Source of the DNA: Sheuella amnicola
GTDB lineage: Bacteria > Pseudomonadota > Gammaproteobacteria > Burkholderiales > Burkholderiaceae_B
DNA length: 64,000 nucleotides
Reading direction: 5' to 3'
NCBI RefSeq assembly: GCF_010499255.1
Contig: NZ_JAAGRN010000010.1
Location: forward strand, 62,001-126,000
Shown here: one piece after another, positions 38,899 to 47,833 of the stretch
How positions within the stretch are numbered: the first letter of the stretch is position 1
Layout: every line of letters starts with the position of its first letter
Position numbers and translations under genes: made by a program
The notes under the pieces: generated by a model
What the model was told of the DNA's origin: nothing
Database searches by the model: none
What the model saw: only the letters and a program-made list of their open reading frames with translations

Positions 38899-41283
38899 TC
38901 AGGCCTGTTGCGAACCGGGCTGGGACATAAGATTGACCTCAAGGGGCTGACTTGTGTCGAATTGAACAACGCGCTGGGGGAACGGCAAATCAATACCGGC
39001 TTGTTTAAATGCCGCCAGTATTTTGACGCGCAATTCACTAAGCACCTGGGCGATAACCAAGCCCGATTGGATTCTCATCCAGCACTGGACCGTGAAAACC
39101 AGGCCATTGTCGCCAAAATCATCCAGCGTGACCAATGGGCTCGGCGTGCCTATGATGGCAGGGTGTGTTGTACACACTTCTTGCAGAATGGATCGGACCG
39201 TTTCAACATCAGAGTTGTAAGCTACGGTCACTTTGATTTCCTTGCGTACATCAGGAGTCGAATAGGTCCAGTTGACGAGCTTATGCTCCACTAATGAGCT
39301 GTTCGGAATGAGCGTATCCGTTCCCTGAGCACCATGGATTGTTGAGAAGCGTATTCCGATCGATGTGACCACGCCCGTGACACCGTCGATTTCGACCAGA
39401 TCTCCTAATCTGATAGGCTTTTCGATCAGTAGGATGACGCCGCTGATCAGGTTTTTAAGAATATTTTGGGTTCCGAAGCCCACACCGATCGCAAGTGCTC
39501 CGCCGAAGAAAGCGAAAATACTCAAAGGGATTTCGACAAGATTGAAAGCCGTTACGATCAGGGTGAATCCTGCTAACAACATCAACCAACGACCAATCAC
39601 AACCGATTTGCTCGCACCCAGGTGCGCCTTATTGACGGCAATTGCCAGCATGCGTTTGATCAATCGGCTTATGATCATGAAGCCGAAAATCAGAATCATG
39701 ATTGCACCGATACTTTTGCCGATCGTAATACTGCGCTTGGTCTTGAGTTCACGGCCATCGACGACAATCGTGTCATCGATCGCGAAGATCTCATAATTCC
39801 AGAACGCTTTTGCATAACCGATCACAACGACTCTAATCGTGTCGATTTTTTGTCTAAGGCTGCGGTTTGAGATCTTGGTCTGAATTTCGCCTTGAGTGAT
39901 TTCCAGCAGTTGATTGACGCGACTCATCATCAGGTAGAGTGATCGGGCATTATCGATCTGGGCAGTGATGGGCTTCATCAGTTCGAGTAGAAATGCGTTC
40001 TCGGCGGGATCTTTTGTGATTTTGACCTGCTCTGTGAGTTCGAAATAGGTTTGCGATTTTTCGGCAATCATTTGCGTCAGATATTGCATGCCTTGATTCA
40101 TGCGGCGCGCAATCACCAGTTGGCGCTCTTTTATCTTATCCAGCGTCTCGGCATTCAAGTTCGAGGAATACAGATCATGGCGAATATTCCAAAGTTGAAT
40201 CTGAAGAGTCGCCAGTTCGATCATTGCGCGGTGTTTTTCGCGCTCAAGCCTGACAGCTTCCGCCTGTCCATCGGCCTTGCGCCACTCCCGCTTTGCCTGA
40301 GTGATGGCTTGTTGGGATGCACCTGGAGTAGACTCGATCTTGGTCAAGCGAGCTTTGGCTACGGCGGCAAGATCCAGCGTGCGATTGATGTTGCTGCTAG
40401 CCTGAGTTTCTAGCCCCCTTAATTTGGCGATTTCGGCCTCAAGATTATTTTGGGTTTTTTCCAGGTCTTCATGGCTGAACGCAAATCGATTGTCGTAATA
40501 ATTCCAATTCTGTTTTTGAATGGATATGTGAGTCAGCGCGATCTGCTTTTCAGTCGAGACAACTTCTTTTTCAAGCAGCATTTCGCTTATTGATGCCGAG
40601 TTGATTTCAAGATGCCGTCTGATTGATTCTGCTTTGGTGGTCTTTTCGGGATCTGTAGCAACCTGGCGAAATTCAATTTCGAGCCTGGCTCGAGTTTTTT
40701 TCATATCTTCGATTTGCTGATCGACAATGATCAGACGCTGGCTCAGGTGTTGAACCTGGTATTGCCACTGCATAAGACTAAATTGAATTTCGTCGGCAAT
40801 CTCGAGAGGCCATGGAGCTGTCCCCGCTGGAGCGTGCCAGTTATCTTTTTCTTTCTTGAGTGCGGCTGCCTTATCGGTCAGGCGTTTCAGGTCTTTAAGC
40901 GAATCGATGTTCTGAGCATAGACATCAATCAGTTTTTGCAATGTGCCGGCATTTTCCTGGGCGGCTTCCAGAGCGGGTGTGTTGGTTGCGGAAATGCTGC
41001 TGAGCTGGTTTTTTGCTTTTACAAGATCAGCTTTTGCAATATCAATTTTTTTTTGAACTTCGGCGAGTTGTGTATCAATATCCGTCGCAGTACGAGCTAT
41101 CGGATTATCGGTCGCGCCGTTTGTGGGGGGAGTAGCGTTAGTTTGAGCTGTATTTTTCTGTGCGCCATTCGGGATAATCAAACTGTTGATTGGCGATCCC
41201 GGCAGCCCTTGTGCACGGCAAAGGACCGTCGATAGAGCAAGTAATCCAATTGAGACGAAGCGTAAACAGGTTTTGGAAATCAT
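38899..41283 (-). CDS. Mechanosensitive ion channel, MscS/MscK-like
   Basis: Large MscS-superfamily channel, 794 residues, for release of solutes on osmotic downshock. A signal peptide (SIGLLALSTVLCRAQG) leads to a long coiled-coil-rich periplasmic domain (about 60-430). Several transmembrane helices follow, then the pore and beta domains: LAIGVGFGTQNILKNLISGVI is the TM3 pore motif and IRLGDLVEIDGVTGVV the following beta domain. It is shorter than E. coli MscK (about 1120), so it is a mid-size MscK/YbdG relative. The yggT gene lies 26 bases upstream on the same strand. Confidence 0.92.
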   Translation of the reverse strand: MISKTCLRFVSIGLLALSTVLCRAQGLPGSPINSLIIPNGAQKNTAQTNATPPTNGATDNPIARTATDIDTQLAEVQKKIDIAKADLVKAKNQLSSISATNTPALEAAQENAGTLQKLIDVYAQNIDSLKDLKRLTDKAAALKKEKDNWHAPAGTAPWPLEIADEIQFSLMQWQYQVQHLSQRLIIVDQQIEDMKKTRARLEIEFRQVATDPEKTTKAESIRRHLEINSASISEMLLEKEVVSTEKQIALTHISIQKQNWNYYDNRFAFSHEDLEKTQNNLEAEIAKLRGLETQASSNINRTLDLAAVAKARLTKIESTPGASQQAITQAKREWRKADGQAEAVRLEREKHRAMIELATLQIQLWNIRHDLYSSNLNAETLDKIKERQLVIARRMNQGMQYLTQMIAEKSQTYFELTEQVKITKDPAENAFLLELMKPITAQIDNARSLYLMMSRVNQLLEITQGEIQTKISNRSLRQKIDTIRVVVIGYAKAFWNYEIFAIDDTIVVDGRELKTKRSITIGKSIGAIMILIFGFMIISRLIKRMLAIAVNKAHLGASKSVVIGRWLMLLAGFTLIVTAFNLVEIPLSIFAFFGGALAIGVGFGTQNILKNLISGVILLIEKPIRLGDLVEIDGVTGVVTSIGIRFSTIHGAQGTDTLIPNSSLVEHKLVNWTYSTPDVRKEIKVTVAYNSDVETVRSILQEVCTTHPAIIGTPSPLVTLDDFGDNGLVFTVQCWMRIQSGLVIAQVLSELRVKILAAFKQAGIDLPFPQRVVQFDTSQPLEVNLMSQPGSQQA

Positions 41284-41309
41284 ATCGAGAGCGATGAGCC
41301 GAAAAACAA

Positions 41310-41873
41310 TTAAACACCAATTAATGCAAATACAATTCTTTTTATGATGACCATGCTGATCTGAGCCAGGATGAGTAGTGCGATCGGCGATAAATCAATC
41401 CCCCCGGGCGCGGGAAGAATTCTGCGTAAAGGGCCAAGTAAAGGCTCTGTCAGCACGCGCAAAACAGGCATGATGGTGGCCATCGGATTGACCCAAGACA
41501 GAATCGCTTGAGCTATTGTCAGGAGAATCACAAGATCCAATGCCCAGGTGGACAAAGTAATGACGGCCCCTCCGATAGTCGCCGGCAGTATGGACGCCGG
41601 CAAGATCGCGCTGTATGCGACCATCCATCTAAGTGCAACCGAAACGAATGCAACCAGGAAGGCGGCGATCAAACTCGCCCAGTCAAAGAATTTTCCGGCG
41701 TGAATGACCTTTCTAAAAGGTTGAATCAACCAGTTGGTCGCTTGATAAATGGCCTGGGATACAGGATTAAAAGGGTGTAACCGGATGGCGTGAATCCAGG
41801 CTCGTGCGATCAACGTTGCGCCGATCAGAGAAGAGCCGATTTCGATCAAAATGAGAAAAATATCGCCAAGCAT
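41310..41873 (-). CDS. yggT: YggT family membrane protein
   Basis: Integral membrane protein of 187 residues with two YggT repeats, each a helix pair followed by a conserved NP/PF element: LHPFNPVSQAIYQATNWLIQPFRK and SWVNPMATIMPVLRVLTEPLLGPLRRILP. E. coli YggT contributes to osmotic-shock tolerance. It may be co-transcribed with the mechanosensitive channel gene downstream, which would suit an osmotic-stress link. The precise function is not known. Confidence 0.9.
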   Translation of the reverse strand: MLGDIFLILIEIGSSLIGATLIARAWIHAIRLHPFNPVSQAIYQATNWLIQPFRKVIHAGKFFDWASLIAAFLVAFVSVALRWMVAYSAILPASILPATIGGAVITLSTWALDLVILLTIAQAILSWVNPMATIMPVLRVLTEPLLGPLRRILPAPGGIDLSPIALLILAQISMVIIKRIVFALIGV

Positions 41874-41974
41874 GGTTCGGAAATCCCTGTAATGCTGTTT
41901 CTAAAGGCAATTGTCGCATGATGATGATTGCACTTGTTGCCAATAACAGCAACGGAAACAGATAGAAACACAAA

Positions 41975-42003
41975 GAAAAAACCGTCCGGCAAGCCGGACG
42001 GTT
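41975..42003 (-). terminator. Intrinsic terminator after the histone-like gene
   Basis: A perfect 11-bp stem (41980-41990 with 41993-42003, two-base loop) is followed in the minus direction by a T-run. It lies 27 bases after the stop of the histone-like gene and would end its transcript. Confidence 0.85.
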
Positions 42004-42029
42004 TGGTCTTGCAACCTTTAGCTAAAAGC

Positions 42030-42485
42030 TTACGGGCGACCGCCTGTAGGAAATGGCCATGAAGCGTTAGGGTTCACGGTCGATTTCGCAGCAGGCGCCG
42101 CTACTGCAGCAGGAGCGGCAGCCGCAGGTTTTTTAGCGGCAGGCTTTTTAGCTACTTTTTTTTTTGCAGCTGGCTTGGCAGCTGCTTTCTTAGCAACAGC
42201 TTTTTTAGCTGCAGGCTTTTTAGCGGCTACTTTCTTGGCAGCAGGCTTTTTAGCGGCAGCTTTTTTAGCTGCAGGCTTTTTAGCGGCTACTTTTTTGGCA
42301 GCAGGCTTCTTGGCTGCAACTTTCTTTGCTGCAGGCTTTTTAGCTGCAACTTTCTTGGCTGCAGGCTTTTTAGCTGCAACTTTCTTTACTGCCGGCTTCT
42401 TAGCTGCTGCCTTTTTAGCTGCAGGCTTTTTAGCTGCGGCTTTCTTGGCAGGGGCTTTTTTTGCTGCTTTCTTGGCTGTTGCCAT
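42030..42485 (-). CDS. Histone H1-like Lys/Ala/Pro-rich DNA-binding protein
   Basis: Low-complexity basic protein of 151 residues made of KKPAAKK(V/A)AA repeats, followed by an Ala/Pro stretch and the tail NASWPFPTGGRP. This is the C-terminal H1-like architecture of Bordetella BpH1-type and AlgP-type proteins. These condense DNA or influence transcription. A good ribosome-binding site (AAGGAG, eight bases from the ATG) is present. It is a separate transcription unit with its own terminator. The opposite strand has a long hydrophobic open frame, which is only a shadow of the repeats. Confidence 0.92.
   Translation of the reverse strand: MATAKKAAKKAPAKKAAAKKPAAKKAAAKKPAVKKVAAKKPAAKKVAAKKPAAKKVAAKKPAAKKVAAKKPAAKKAAAKKPAAKKVAAKKPAAKKAVAKKAAAKPAAKKKVAKKPAAKKPAAAAPAAVAAPAAKSTVNPNASWPFPTGGRP
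42140..42470. repeat. 30-bp tandem repeats within the histone-like gene
   Basis: The coding sequence for the Lys/Ala/Pro repeats is built of near-identical 15- and 30-bp units (each encoding KKPAAKKVAA or close variants). Such tracts change copy number by slippage, so length variation among strains is expected. Confidence 0.85.
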
Positions 42486-42584
42486 GGTAATACTCCTTAG
42501 TTCAGGGTCCCAAACATTAAACCCGTGCTCGACTCATCCCACCATGGGACTTCGTGTCGCTCGAGTTATTCATCGGAGCAAGCC

Positions 42585-42709
42585 CCTACCCGACGTCGGT
42601 AGGACAGCGGTTTGCCCTAATGAATACGGCACAGCCATTTGAACTGCCTCTCGCATCAGGCGCGAACCAATTCAAATGGCACCGATGGACTGTTTTCACC
42701 GACCATCGG
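42585..42709. other. Structured intergenic region between nrdB and the histone-like gene
   Basis: The 260 bases from 42486 to 42745 hold no convincing gene but contain three inverted repeats: 42585-42590 with 42598-42603; a perfect 10-bp pair at 42634-42643 and 42671-42680 enclosing a smaller GCCT/AGGC stem; and a 7-bp pair at 42682-42688 and 42703-42709. None ends in a T-run. It may be a structured leader of the histone-like gene, an nrdB 3' end, or a small RNA. Confidence 0.5.
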
Positions 42710-42745
42710 CTAGTACTGCAGCGTGCCAAGTTTCAGCCCGTGGTT

Positions 42746-43924
42746 TTATTCCCAACTGAGGGCACCACCAGTTTGATACTCGATCACGCGTGTTTCGAAG
42801 AAATTTCGTTCCTTCTTCAAATCAATCATCTCGGCCATCCACGGGAAGGGATTTTCTTCCTGCGCGAATAACGGCTCAATACCAATCTGCTGACAACGGC
42901 GGTTCGCGATGAAGCGTAAATACGACTTGAACATCGGCGCATTCAATCCCAAAACACCGCGCGGCATTGTGTCTTCCGCGTAAGCGTATTCAAGTTCGAC
43001 AGCTTTTGCAAATAATTCTCGAATTTCTTCGCGAAATGCCGGAGTCCAAAGATGCGGATTTTCGAGCTTAATCGTGTTGATCAAATCGATTCCGAAATTA
43101 CAATGCATGGACTCGTCACGCAAAATGTACATGTACTGTTCGGCCGCGCCGGTCATTTTATTTTGACGACCAAGCGCAAGAATTTGCGTGAATCCGACAT
43201 AAAAAAACAAGCCTTCCATCAAGCATGCAAAAACGATCAGTGACTTCAAAAGCGTCTGATCGGCTTCTGTAGAGCCAGTCTTGAAGTTTGGGTCTGCGAT
43301 TGCATCGATGAAAGGAATCAGAAATTCATCTTTTGCGCGAATCGATGGAACCTCGTTGTATGCGTTGAAAATTTCCGATTCATCAAGATCCAGGCTTTCG
43401 ACAATGTACTGATAAGCGTGCGTATGAATCGCTTCTTCAAACGCCTGGCGCAATAAAAATTGGCGACATTCGGGTGCGGTAATGTGTCGATATGTACCGA
43501 GAACAATGTTGTTTGCAGCCAACGAATCTGCAGTCACAAAGAATCCGAGATTGCGTTTAATGATTCGACGTTCATCATCCGTCAGGCCGTTTGGATTTTT
43601 CCAAAGTGCGATGTCGCGAGACATGTTGATCTCTTGCGGCATCCAGTGATTGGCGCATGTTGCAATGTATTTTTCCCAAGCCCACTTGTATTTGAACGGC
43701 ACTAATTGATTGACATCGGTCTTGCCGTTGATGATGCGTTTGTCCGCGACATTAACGCGCGTGTTGGGGTCGGCCACAACAGGCTTTTGAGTTAATCCGG
43801 GGGTCGGCAATGCAGAATCGCCAAACACGCCGGTCGCGCCACGCAGTGGTGGAGACATGGTTGAGGGAGCAACGCCAGTTGATGGCGTTGCCGGTTGGGT
43901 GGGTTCGTCGTTCCAGGTCAGCAT
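42746..43924 (-). CDS. nrdB: Ribonucleoside-diphosphate reductase class Ia, beta subunit
   Basis: NrdB carries the diiron-tyrosyl radical that starts ribonucleotide reduction. It has 392 residues. Iron-ligand regions include [35 protein letters not shown] (with the likely radical Tyr) and [13 protein letters not shown], followed by [14 protein letters not shown]. The C-terminal tail GGALSWE is where NrdB docks on NrdA. A variable N-terminal extension of about 55 residues rich in Pro and Thr is present. It follows nrdA by 18 bases in the same operon. Confidence 0.97.
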   Translation of the reverse strand: MLTWNDEPTQPATPSTGVAPSTMSPPLRGATGVFGDSALPTPGLTQKPVVADPNTRVNVADKRIINGKTDVNQLVPFKYKWAWEKYIATCANHWMPQEINMSRDIALWKNPNGLTDDERRIIKRNLGFFVTADSLAANNIVLGTYRHITAPECRQFLLRQAFEEAIHTHAYQYIVESLDLDESEIFNAYNEVPSIRAKDEFLIPFIDAIADPNFKTGSTEADQTLLKSLIVFACLMEGLFFYVGFTQILALGRQNKMTGAAEQYMYILRDESMHCNFGIDLINTIKLENPHLWTPAFREEIRELFAKAVELEYAYAEDTMPRGVLGLNAPMFKSYLRFIANRRCQQIGIEPLFAQEENPFPWMAEMIDLKKERNFFETRVIEYQTGGALSWE

Positions 43925-43942
43925 GATTTATTCCGGTTGCAA

Positions 43943-46858
43943 TTATTGGCAGGCTTCGCACTCTTCAAAACCCGGATCACCCGGTCGCATTGTGCAGGCT
44001 ACACCAACAATTTCCGGTTCGGGAGTGGCTTGAGCAGAAGCGAATGTTCCGCTTGTCGAGCTTGCGCCCGATGCGCTGACCGCATTCAGCTCCCCACCGC
44101 GACCGGTTGATTTTTCGGCACTTGTTGCGCCGAGTGTACGCAGGTAGTAGGTTGTCTTCAGGCCGCGCAGCCATGCGAGCTTGTAGGTGTCGTCGAGTTT
44201 CTTGCCGGACGCCCCTGCCATGTAGATGTTAAGTGACTGAGCTTGATCGATCCACTTCTGGCGGCGAGACGCGCATTCGACCAGCCACGAAGGTTCGACT
44301 TCGAAAGCTGTTGCATAGAGCGTGCGCAGATCTGCCGGGACGCGGTCAATGCGGGCCAGGCTGCCATCGAAATACTTCAGGTCGGCAACCATCACCTCGT
44401 CCCAAAGCCCCAGTTTCTTGAGGTCGCGCACCAGGTGCTCGTTGACCACAGTGAATTCGCCAGACAAGTTCGATTTAACGTAAAGGTTCTGGTAAGTCGG
44501 CTCGATACAGGCAGATACGCCAATGATGTTCGAGATTGTGGCTGTCGGTGCGATCGCGATGCAATTCGAGTTGCGCATACCTTGCTTCATGATGCGCGCG
44601 CGCAGGCTGTCCCAGTCCATAGTGATGGAGTCGTCAACTTCGACATACCCGCCACGCTGTTCCCGCAATAGTTTGATCGAATCGTGAGGCAAAATGCCTT
44701 GTGACCATAGCGAGCCGTCAAAAGTAGCGTAGCGACCGCGCTCGGCCGCCAGATCGCTTGATGCGCTGTAAGCGTAGTAACAGACGGCCTCCATCGAGCG
44801 ATCGGCGAATTCGATCGCTTCTTGCGAAGCGTAGGGAACGCGCATAACGTGCAGGCAGTCCTGGAAACCCATGATGCCCATGCCGACAGGGCGGTGGCGT
44901 ACGTTCGAATTACGGGCTTTGTCGACTGCGTAATAGTTGATGTCGATGACGTTGTCGAGCATGCGCATTGCGATCGTGATCGTGCGCTTGAGTTTTGCCT
45001 GATCCAGCTCTTGTGAACCATCGTCGTTGCGTTTGAGGTGGGCGAGCAAGTTGACCGAGCCCAGATTGCAAACGGCGATTTCGCTATCGTTGGTGTTCAG
45101 AGTGATTTCAGTGCAGAGGTTCGAGCTGTGTACAACTCCCACATGCTGTTGAGGTGAACGAATATTGCATGGATCTTTAAAGGTGATCCATGGGTGTCCG
45201 GTTTCGAACAGCATGGAGAGCATTTTGCGCCACAGGTTCAATGCGGGAATCTTCTTGAACAATTGCAGCTCGCCACGTGCGGCTTTGTCTTCGTAGGCCG
45301 TGTAGGCGCGCTCGAACGCCTCTCCGACTTTATCGTGCAGATCCGGACAGTCGGATGGTGAGAACAGCGTCCAGTCGCCGCCCTCGATCACGCGCTTCAT
45401 GAACAGATCGGGAATCCAGTTGGCCGTGTTCATGTCATGGGTACGACGGCGCTCGTCCCCGGTGTTCTTGCGAAGTTCGAGAAACTCTTCAATATCCAGA
45501 TGCCAGGATTCGAGGTAGCAACAGACAGCGCCTTTGCGCTTGCCGCCCTGATTGACTGCAACTGCCGTGTCGTTCACTACTTTCAGGAAAGGAACAACAC
45601 CCTGGCTTTCACCATTCGTGCCCTTGATGTGGCTGCGCATGGCGCGAACAGGAGTCCAGTCGTTGCCCAGACCGCCGGCGTACTTTGCAAGCAGCGCATT
45701 TTCTTTGATCGCTTCGTAAATTCCGTCCAGATCATCCGAAACGGTGGTTAGGTAGCATGATGACAATTGCGAATGGAGCGTGCCGGCATTGAATAATGTC
45801 GGTGTCGAGCTCATGAAGTCGAACGACGACAGGATCTGATAGAACTCGATTGCACGAGCCTCTCGGTCGATTTCGTTGAGTGCCAAGCCCATGGCGACGC
45901 GCATGAAGAATACCTGTGGCAGTTCGATGCGCTGACCGCGGATGTGCAGGAAGTAGCGGTCATAGAGCGTCTGTAGACCCAGGTAATCGAATTGCAAGTC
46001 GCGACTTGCGTCCAGCGCGGCGGCCAGACGTGGCAAGTCGTAACGCGACAGCTCGGAGTTCAGTAAACCACCGTCGACGCCTCTTTTGATGAATTTCGGA
46101 AAGTAGTTGGCGTATCGCGTGGACATTTCTTCCTGGGATGTTTCTTCTCCCAAGACTTCTTTGCGGATCGTGTGTAGTAATAGACGGGACGTGACATAGG
46201 TATATGCCGGATCGTTTTCGATCATTGTGCGCGCTGCAAGAATCGCGGACTTATAGACCTCATCGACAGGAACGCCGTCGTACAGGTTTTTCAATGTTTC
46301 TTTTTGGATGGCGGCCGTATCGACAAAATCACCCAAGCCAACCCCGGCCGACTCGATCGTGGCCTTTAGTTTTGCAAGATCCAGAGGTTTGCGTACGCCA
46401 TTATCCGTGACATGCAGGGTTGCGACTTCTACCGGCCCTTGATCTTCTTGCGAGCGGGCACGTTCTTGTGCGCGACGTTCGCGATACAACACGTATGAGC
46501 GCGCAACATCGTGTTCGCCTGAACGCATCAGTGCCAGCTCGACTGCGTCCTGAACGTCTTCAATATGAAAAGTGCCGCCATTCGGGCGACTGCGCACGAG
46601 TGACTGAACGACTTGTCGGGTCAGGGATTCAACCAGCTCGCGCACGCGCGCGGAAGCTGCGCCCTGACCACCGTTGACGGCCAGAAAGGCTTTCGTCATG
46701 GCAATGCCGATTTTGCTCGGCTCGAAATTCACCACGGAGCCGTTGCGGCGAATGATGTGATACTGCGTCCACACCGTTTCAGTGATGGGTGCTTGGGGTG
46801 CGGAATAGTGAACAGCAACATCCGACGGGGATATGCTGCTAGTGGCAGTGGTGTGCAT
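43943..46858 (-). CDS. nrdA: Ribonucleoside-diphosphate reductase class Ia, alpha subunit
   Basis: Catalytic subunit, 971 residues, reduces NDPs to dNDPs. The N-terminus holds two ATP-cone domains: one from YHIIRRNGSVVNFEPSK (about 33-125) and a second from LHVTDNGVRKPLDLAKLK (about 150-235). Active-site residues are seen in TPTLFNAGTLHSQLSSCYL, in NLCTEI, and in the second cysteine of AVCNLGSVNL. The C-terminal CEACQ is the thioredoxin-accessible cysteine pair. I chose ATG 46858 because AGGAG lies seven bases upstream; the frame continues to 46909 without support. It heads the nrdAB operon behind a paired NrdR box. Confidence 0.97.
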   Translation of the reverse strand: MHTTATSSISPSDVAVHYSAPQAPITETVWTQYHIIRRNGSVVNFEPSKIGIAMTKAFLAVNGGQGAASARVRELVESLTRQVVQSLVRSRPNGGTFHIEDVQDAVELALMRSGEHDVARSYVLYRERRAQERARSQEDQGPVEVATLHVTDNGVRKPLDLAKLKATIESAGVGLGDFVDTAAIQKETLKNLYDGVPVDEVYKSAILAARTMIENDPAYTYVTSRLLLHTIRKEVLGEETSQEEMSTRYANYFPKFIKRGVDGGLLNSELSRYDLPRLAAALDASRDLQFDYLGLQTLYDRYFLHIRGQRIELPQVFFMRVAMGLALNEIDREARAIEFYQILSSFDFMSSTPTLFNAGTLHSQLSSCYLTTVSDDLDGIYEAIKENALLAKYAGGLGNDWTPVRAMRSHIKGTNGESQGVVPFLKVVNDTAVAVNQGGKRKGAVCCYLESWHLDIEEFLELRKNTGDERRRTHDMNTANWIPDLFMKRVIEGGDWTLFSPSDCPDLHDKVGEAFERAYTAYEDKAARGELQLFKKIPALNLWRKMLSMLFETGHPWITFKDPCNIRSPQQHVGVVHSSNLCTEITLNTNDSEIAVCNLGSVNLLAHLKRNDDGSQELDQAKLKRTITIAMRMLDNVIDINYYAVDKARNSNVRHRPVGMGIMGFQDCLHVMRVPYASQEAIEFADRSMEAVCYYAYSASSDLAAERGRYATFDGSLWSQGILPHDSIKLLREQRGGYVEVDDSITMDWDSLRARIMKQGMRNSNCIAIAPTATISNIIGVSACIEPTYQNLYVKSNLSGEFTVVNEHLVRDLKKLGLWDEVMVADLKYFDGSLARIDRVPADLRTLYATAFEVEPSWLVECASRRQKWIDQAQSLNIYMAGASGKKLDDTYKLAWLRGLKTTYYLRTLGATSAEKSTGRGGELNAVSASGASSTSGTFASAQATPEPEIVGVACTMRPGDPGFEECEACQ

Positions 46859-46922
46859 AGGGGGCTCCTGCAAAATAAGCGTGGCACGCGCCACGCCATG
46901 GTGTTTCAATCTTTGAGCTTTA

Positions 46923-46938
46923 CTACTATATATAGTGT
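46923..46938. promoter_or_regulatory. NrdR box, promoter-proximal
   Basis: On the minus strand this reads ACACTATATATAGTAG, 14 of 16 matches to the NrdR consensus acaCwAtATaTwGtgt, with a perfect 10-bp core palindrome. It is 64 bases upstream of the nrdA start. Confidence 0.85.
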
Positions 46939-46953
46939 TTTTTCATCTCAGCG

Positions 46954-46969
46954 ACACTAATTCTAGTGG
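46954..46969. promoter_or_regulatory. NrdR box, distal, overlapping the -10
   Basis: This reads ACACTAATTCTAGTGG, a degenerate NrdR box with intact CTA...TAG arms. Its centre is 31 bp (three helical turns) from the centre of the proximal box, the spacing known for paired NrdR boxes, and it covers the candidate -10 of the nrdA promoter. Confidence 0.8.
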
Positions 46970-46988
46970 TTCGTTGATGGGATATCAA
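46960..46988 (-). promoter_or_regulatory. Candidate sigma-70 promoter of nrdAB
   Basis: On the minus strand a TTGATA (-35, 46983-46988) and TAGAAT (-10, 46960-46965) are separated by 17 bases. The -10 falls inside the distal NrdR box, so binding of NrdR would block the promoter. Confidence 0.7.
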
Positions 46989-47286
46989 TAGTATGTCAGG
47001 TCAATTTTTTATCATCGTTAACCCTAGCCTTCAGCCATCCAGTAAAGCCGCCATCGCTTGGGTCGGAGGGTTGTCCTTTGGGCGGATCGAGGCTATTTAA
47101 TTTGCCAAGCCTTGTCTTTTCAGATTGGTGAGCGTAAGCCGGATGGATATAAGTGTGGCGTAAATGCAAAAGAACAGAAACTTCGCGCTTTTTGGTAAGA
47201 AATTCTTGGAGTGAATGCGTAGATTTACTGCAATATGTAGGCAATTGATCAAACAGTATGAAATCCTGTCGGAAGTGGGGTGTGCA
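46989..47286. other. Intergenic region between nrdA promoter and lipoprotein gene
   Basis: The 428-base gap between nrdA and the lipoprotein gene contains the nrdA promoter and NrdR boxes at one end. In the remaining 298 bases I see no convincing gene, RNA or repeat. A minus-strand frame of 100 codons (46996-47298) begins with TTG, lacks a ribosome-binding site and resembles no family I know. Confidence 0.5.
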
Positions 47287-47823
47287 GTGGTGAAGCAAGT
47301 TTCGTTAAGGGCTAATGCGAAGTTTTATGGACATGGGGTTCGTAATATTTGCGCAGTTGCTTTGATATTGGGCTTGTCGGCCTGCGGCATTCCGCGCCCC
47401 GACAATTCGCAGATTAAACCCGCACCCGCAGATGCCGTGGAACCTGTGTGTAAAGCAGTTGCCAATGGCAATGCCTTGGTTGGCAACTGGTATGTAGTGA
47501 CCAAACAGGCAGGAGTTGCCGGCGAGATTCAAAATCTGTTGACTTTGAGTGCCGATGGCAAGTTTCGTCAGCAGACAAGGGTCAAACAGGGGCGCAACAT
47601 CAGATCCGAGCTTCGGGAAACCGGGTGTTGGGAGTCCGCAAATGGGCAGCTCGTGACGCGAGTGACCAGATCGAATGGCGAGCTGGTCGACTTTAATGAT
47701 GCCATTTACACAACGACCTACATCATTGAAAAGGTAGATGCGAACCGCTTGATGTATCGCGACAGCCGTCCCAATTCCAAGTCAAACTTTGCCAAAAAGG
47801 TTCAGGACAGCTTTCGTATGTAA
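47287..47823 (+). CDS. Small lipoprotein of unknown function
   Basis: Predicted lipoprotein. A hydrophobic signal NICAVALILGLSAC ends in the lipidation Cys, followed by GIPRPDNSQ. The mature part (about 150 residues) has the pattern VGNWYVVTKQAGVAGEIQNLLTLSADGKFRQQTRVKQG, a small beta-rich domain like those that recognise envelope stress or ligand binding, but I do not recognise the family. Start uncertain: a GTG at 47287 gives 178 residues, an ATG at 47215 gives 202. It converges with gltX, 10 bases away. Confidence 0.7.
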   Translation: MVKQVSLRANAKFYGHGVRNICAVALILGLSACGIPRPDNSQIKPAPADAVEPVCKAVANGNALVGNWYVVTKQAGVAGEIQNLLTLSADGKFRQQTRVKQGRNIRSELRETGCWESANGQLVTRVTRSNGELVDFNDAIYTTTYIIEKVDANRLMYRDSRPNSKSNFAKKVQDSFRM

Positions 47824-47833
47824 TACCGCCGAC

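Noticed and set aside
38878-39294. Plus-strand frame of 138 codons at the end of the mechanosensitive channel gene
   Set aside because: Antisense to the conserved C-terminal domain of the channel and lacking any start signal.
42140-42470. Regular repeats that could look like a CRISPR array
   Set aside because: The units are contiguous, without unique spacers, and lie in frame within a coding sequence.
42175-42642. Plus-strand frame of 155 codons encoding alternating Ala/Phe/Leu repeats
   Set aside because: It is the antisense shadow of the Lys/Ala/Pro repeats of the histone-like gene; a real gene with a good ribosome-binding site is on the other strand.
46996-47298. Minus-strand frame of 100 codons upstream of nrdA
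   Set aside because: Starts with TTG, has no ribosome-binding site, shows no recognisable domain, and its end runs up to the nrdA promoter. Treated as non-coding.
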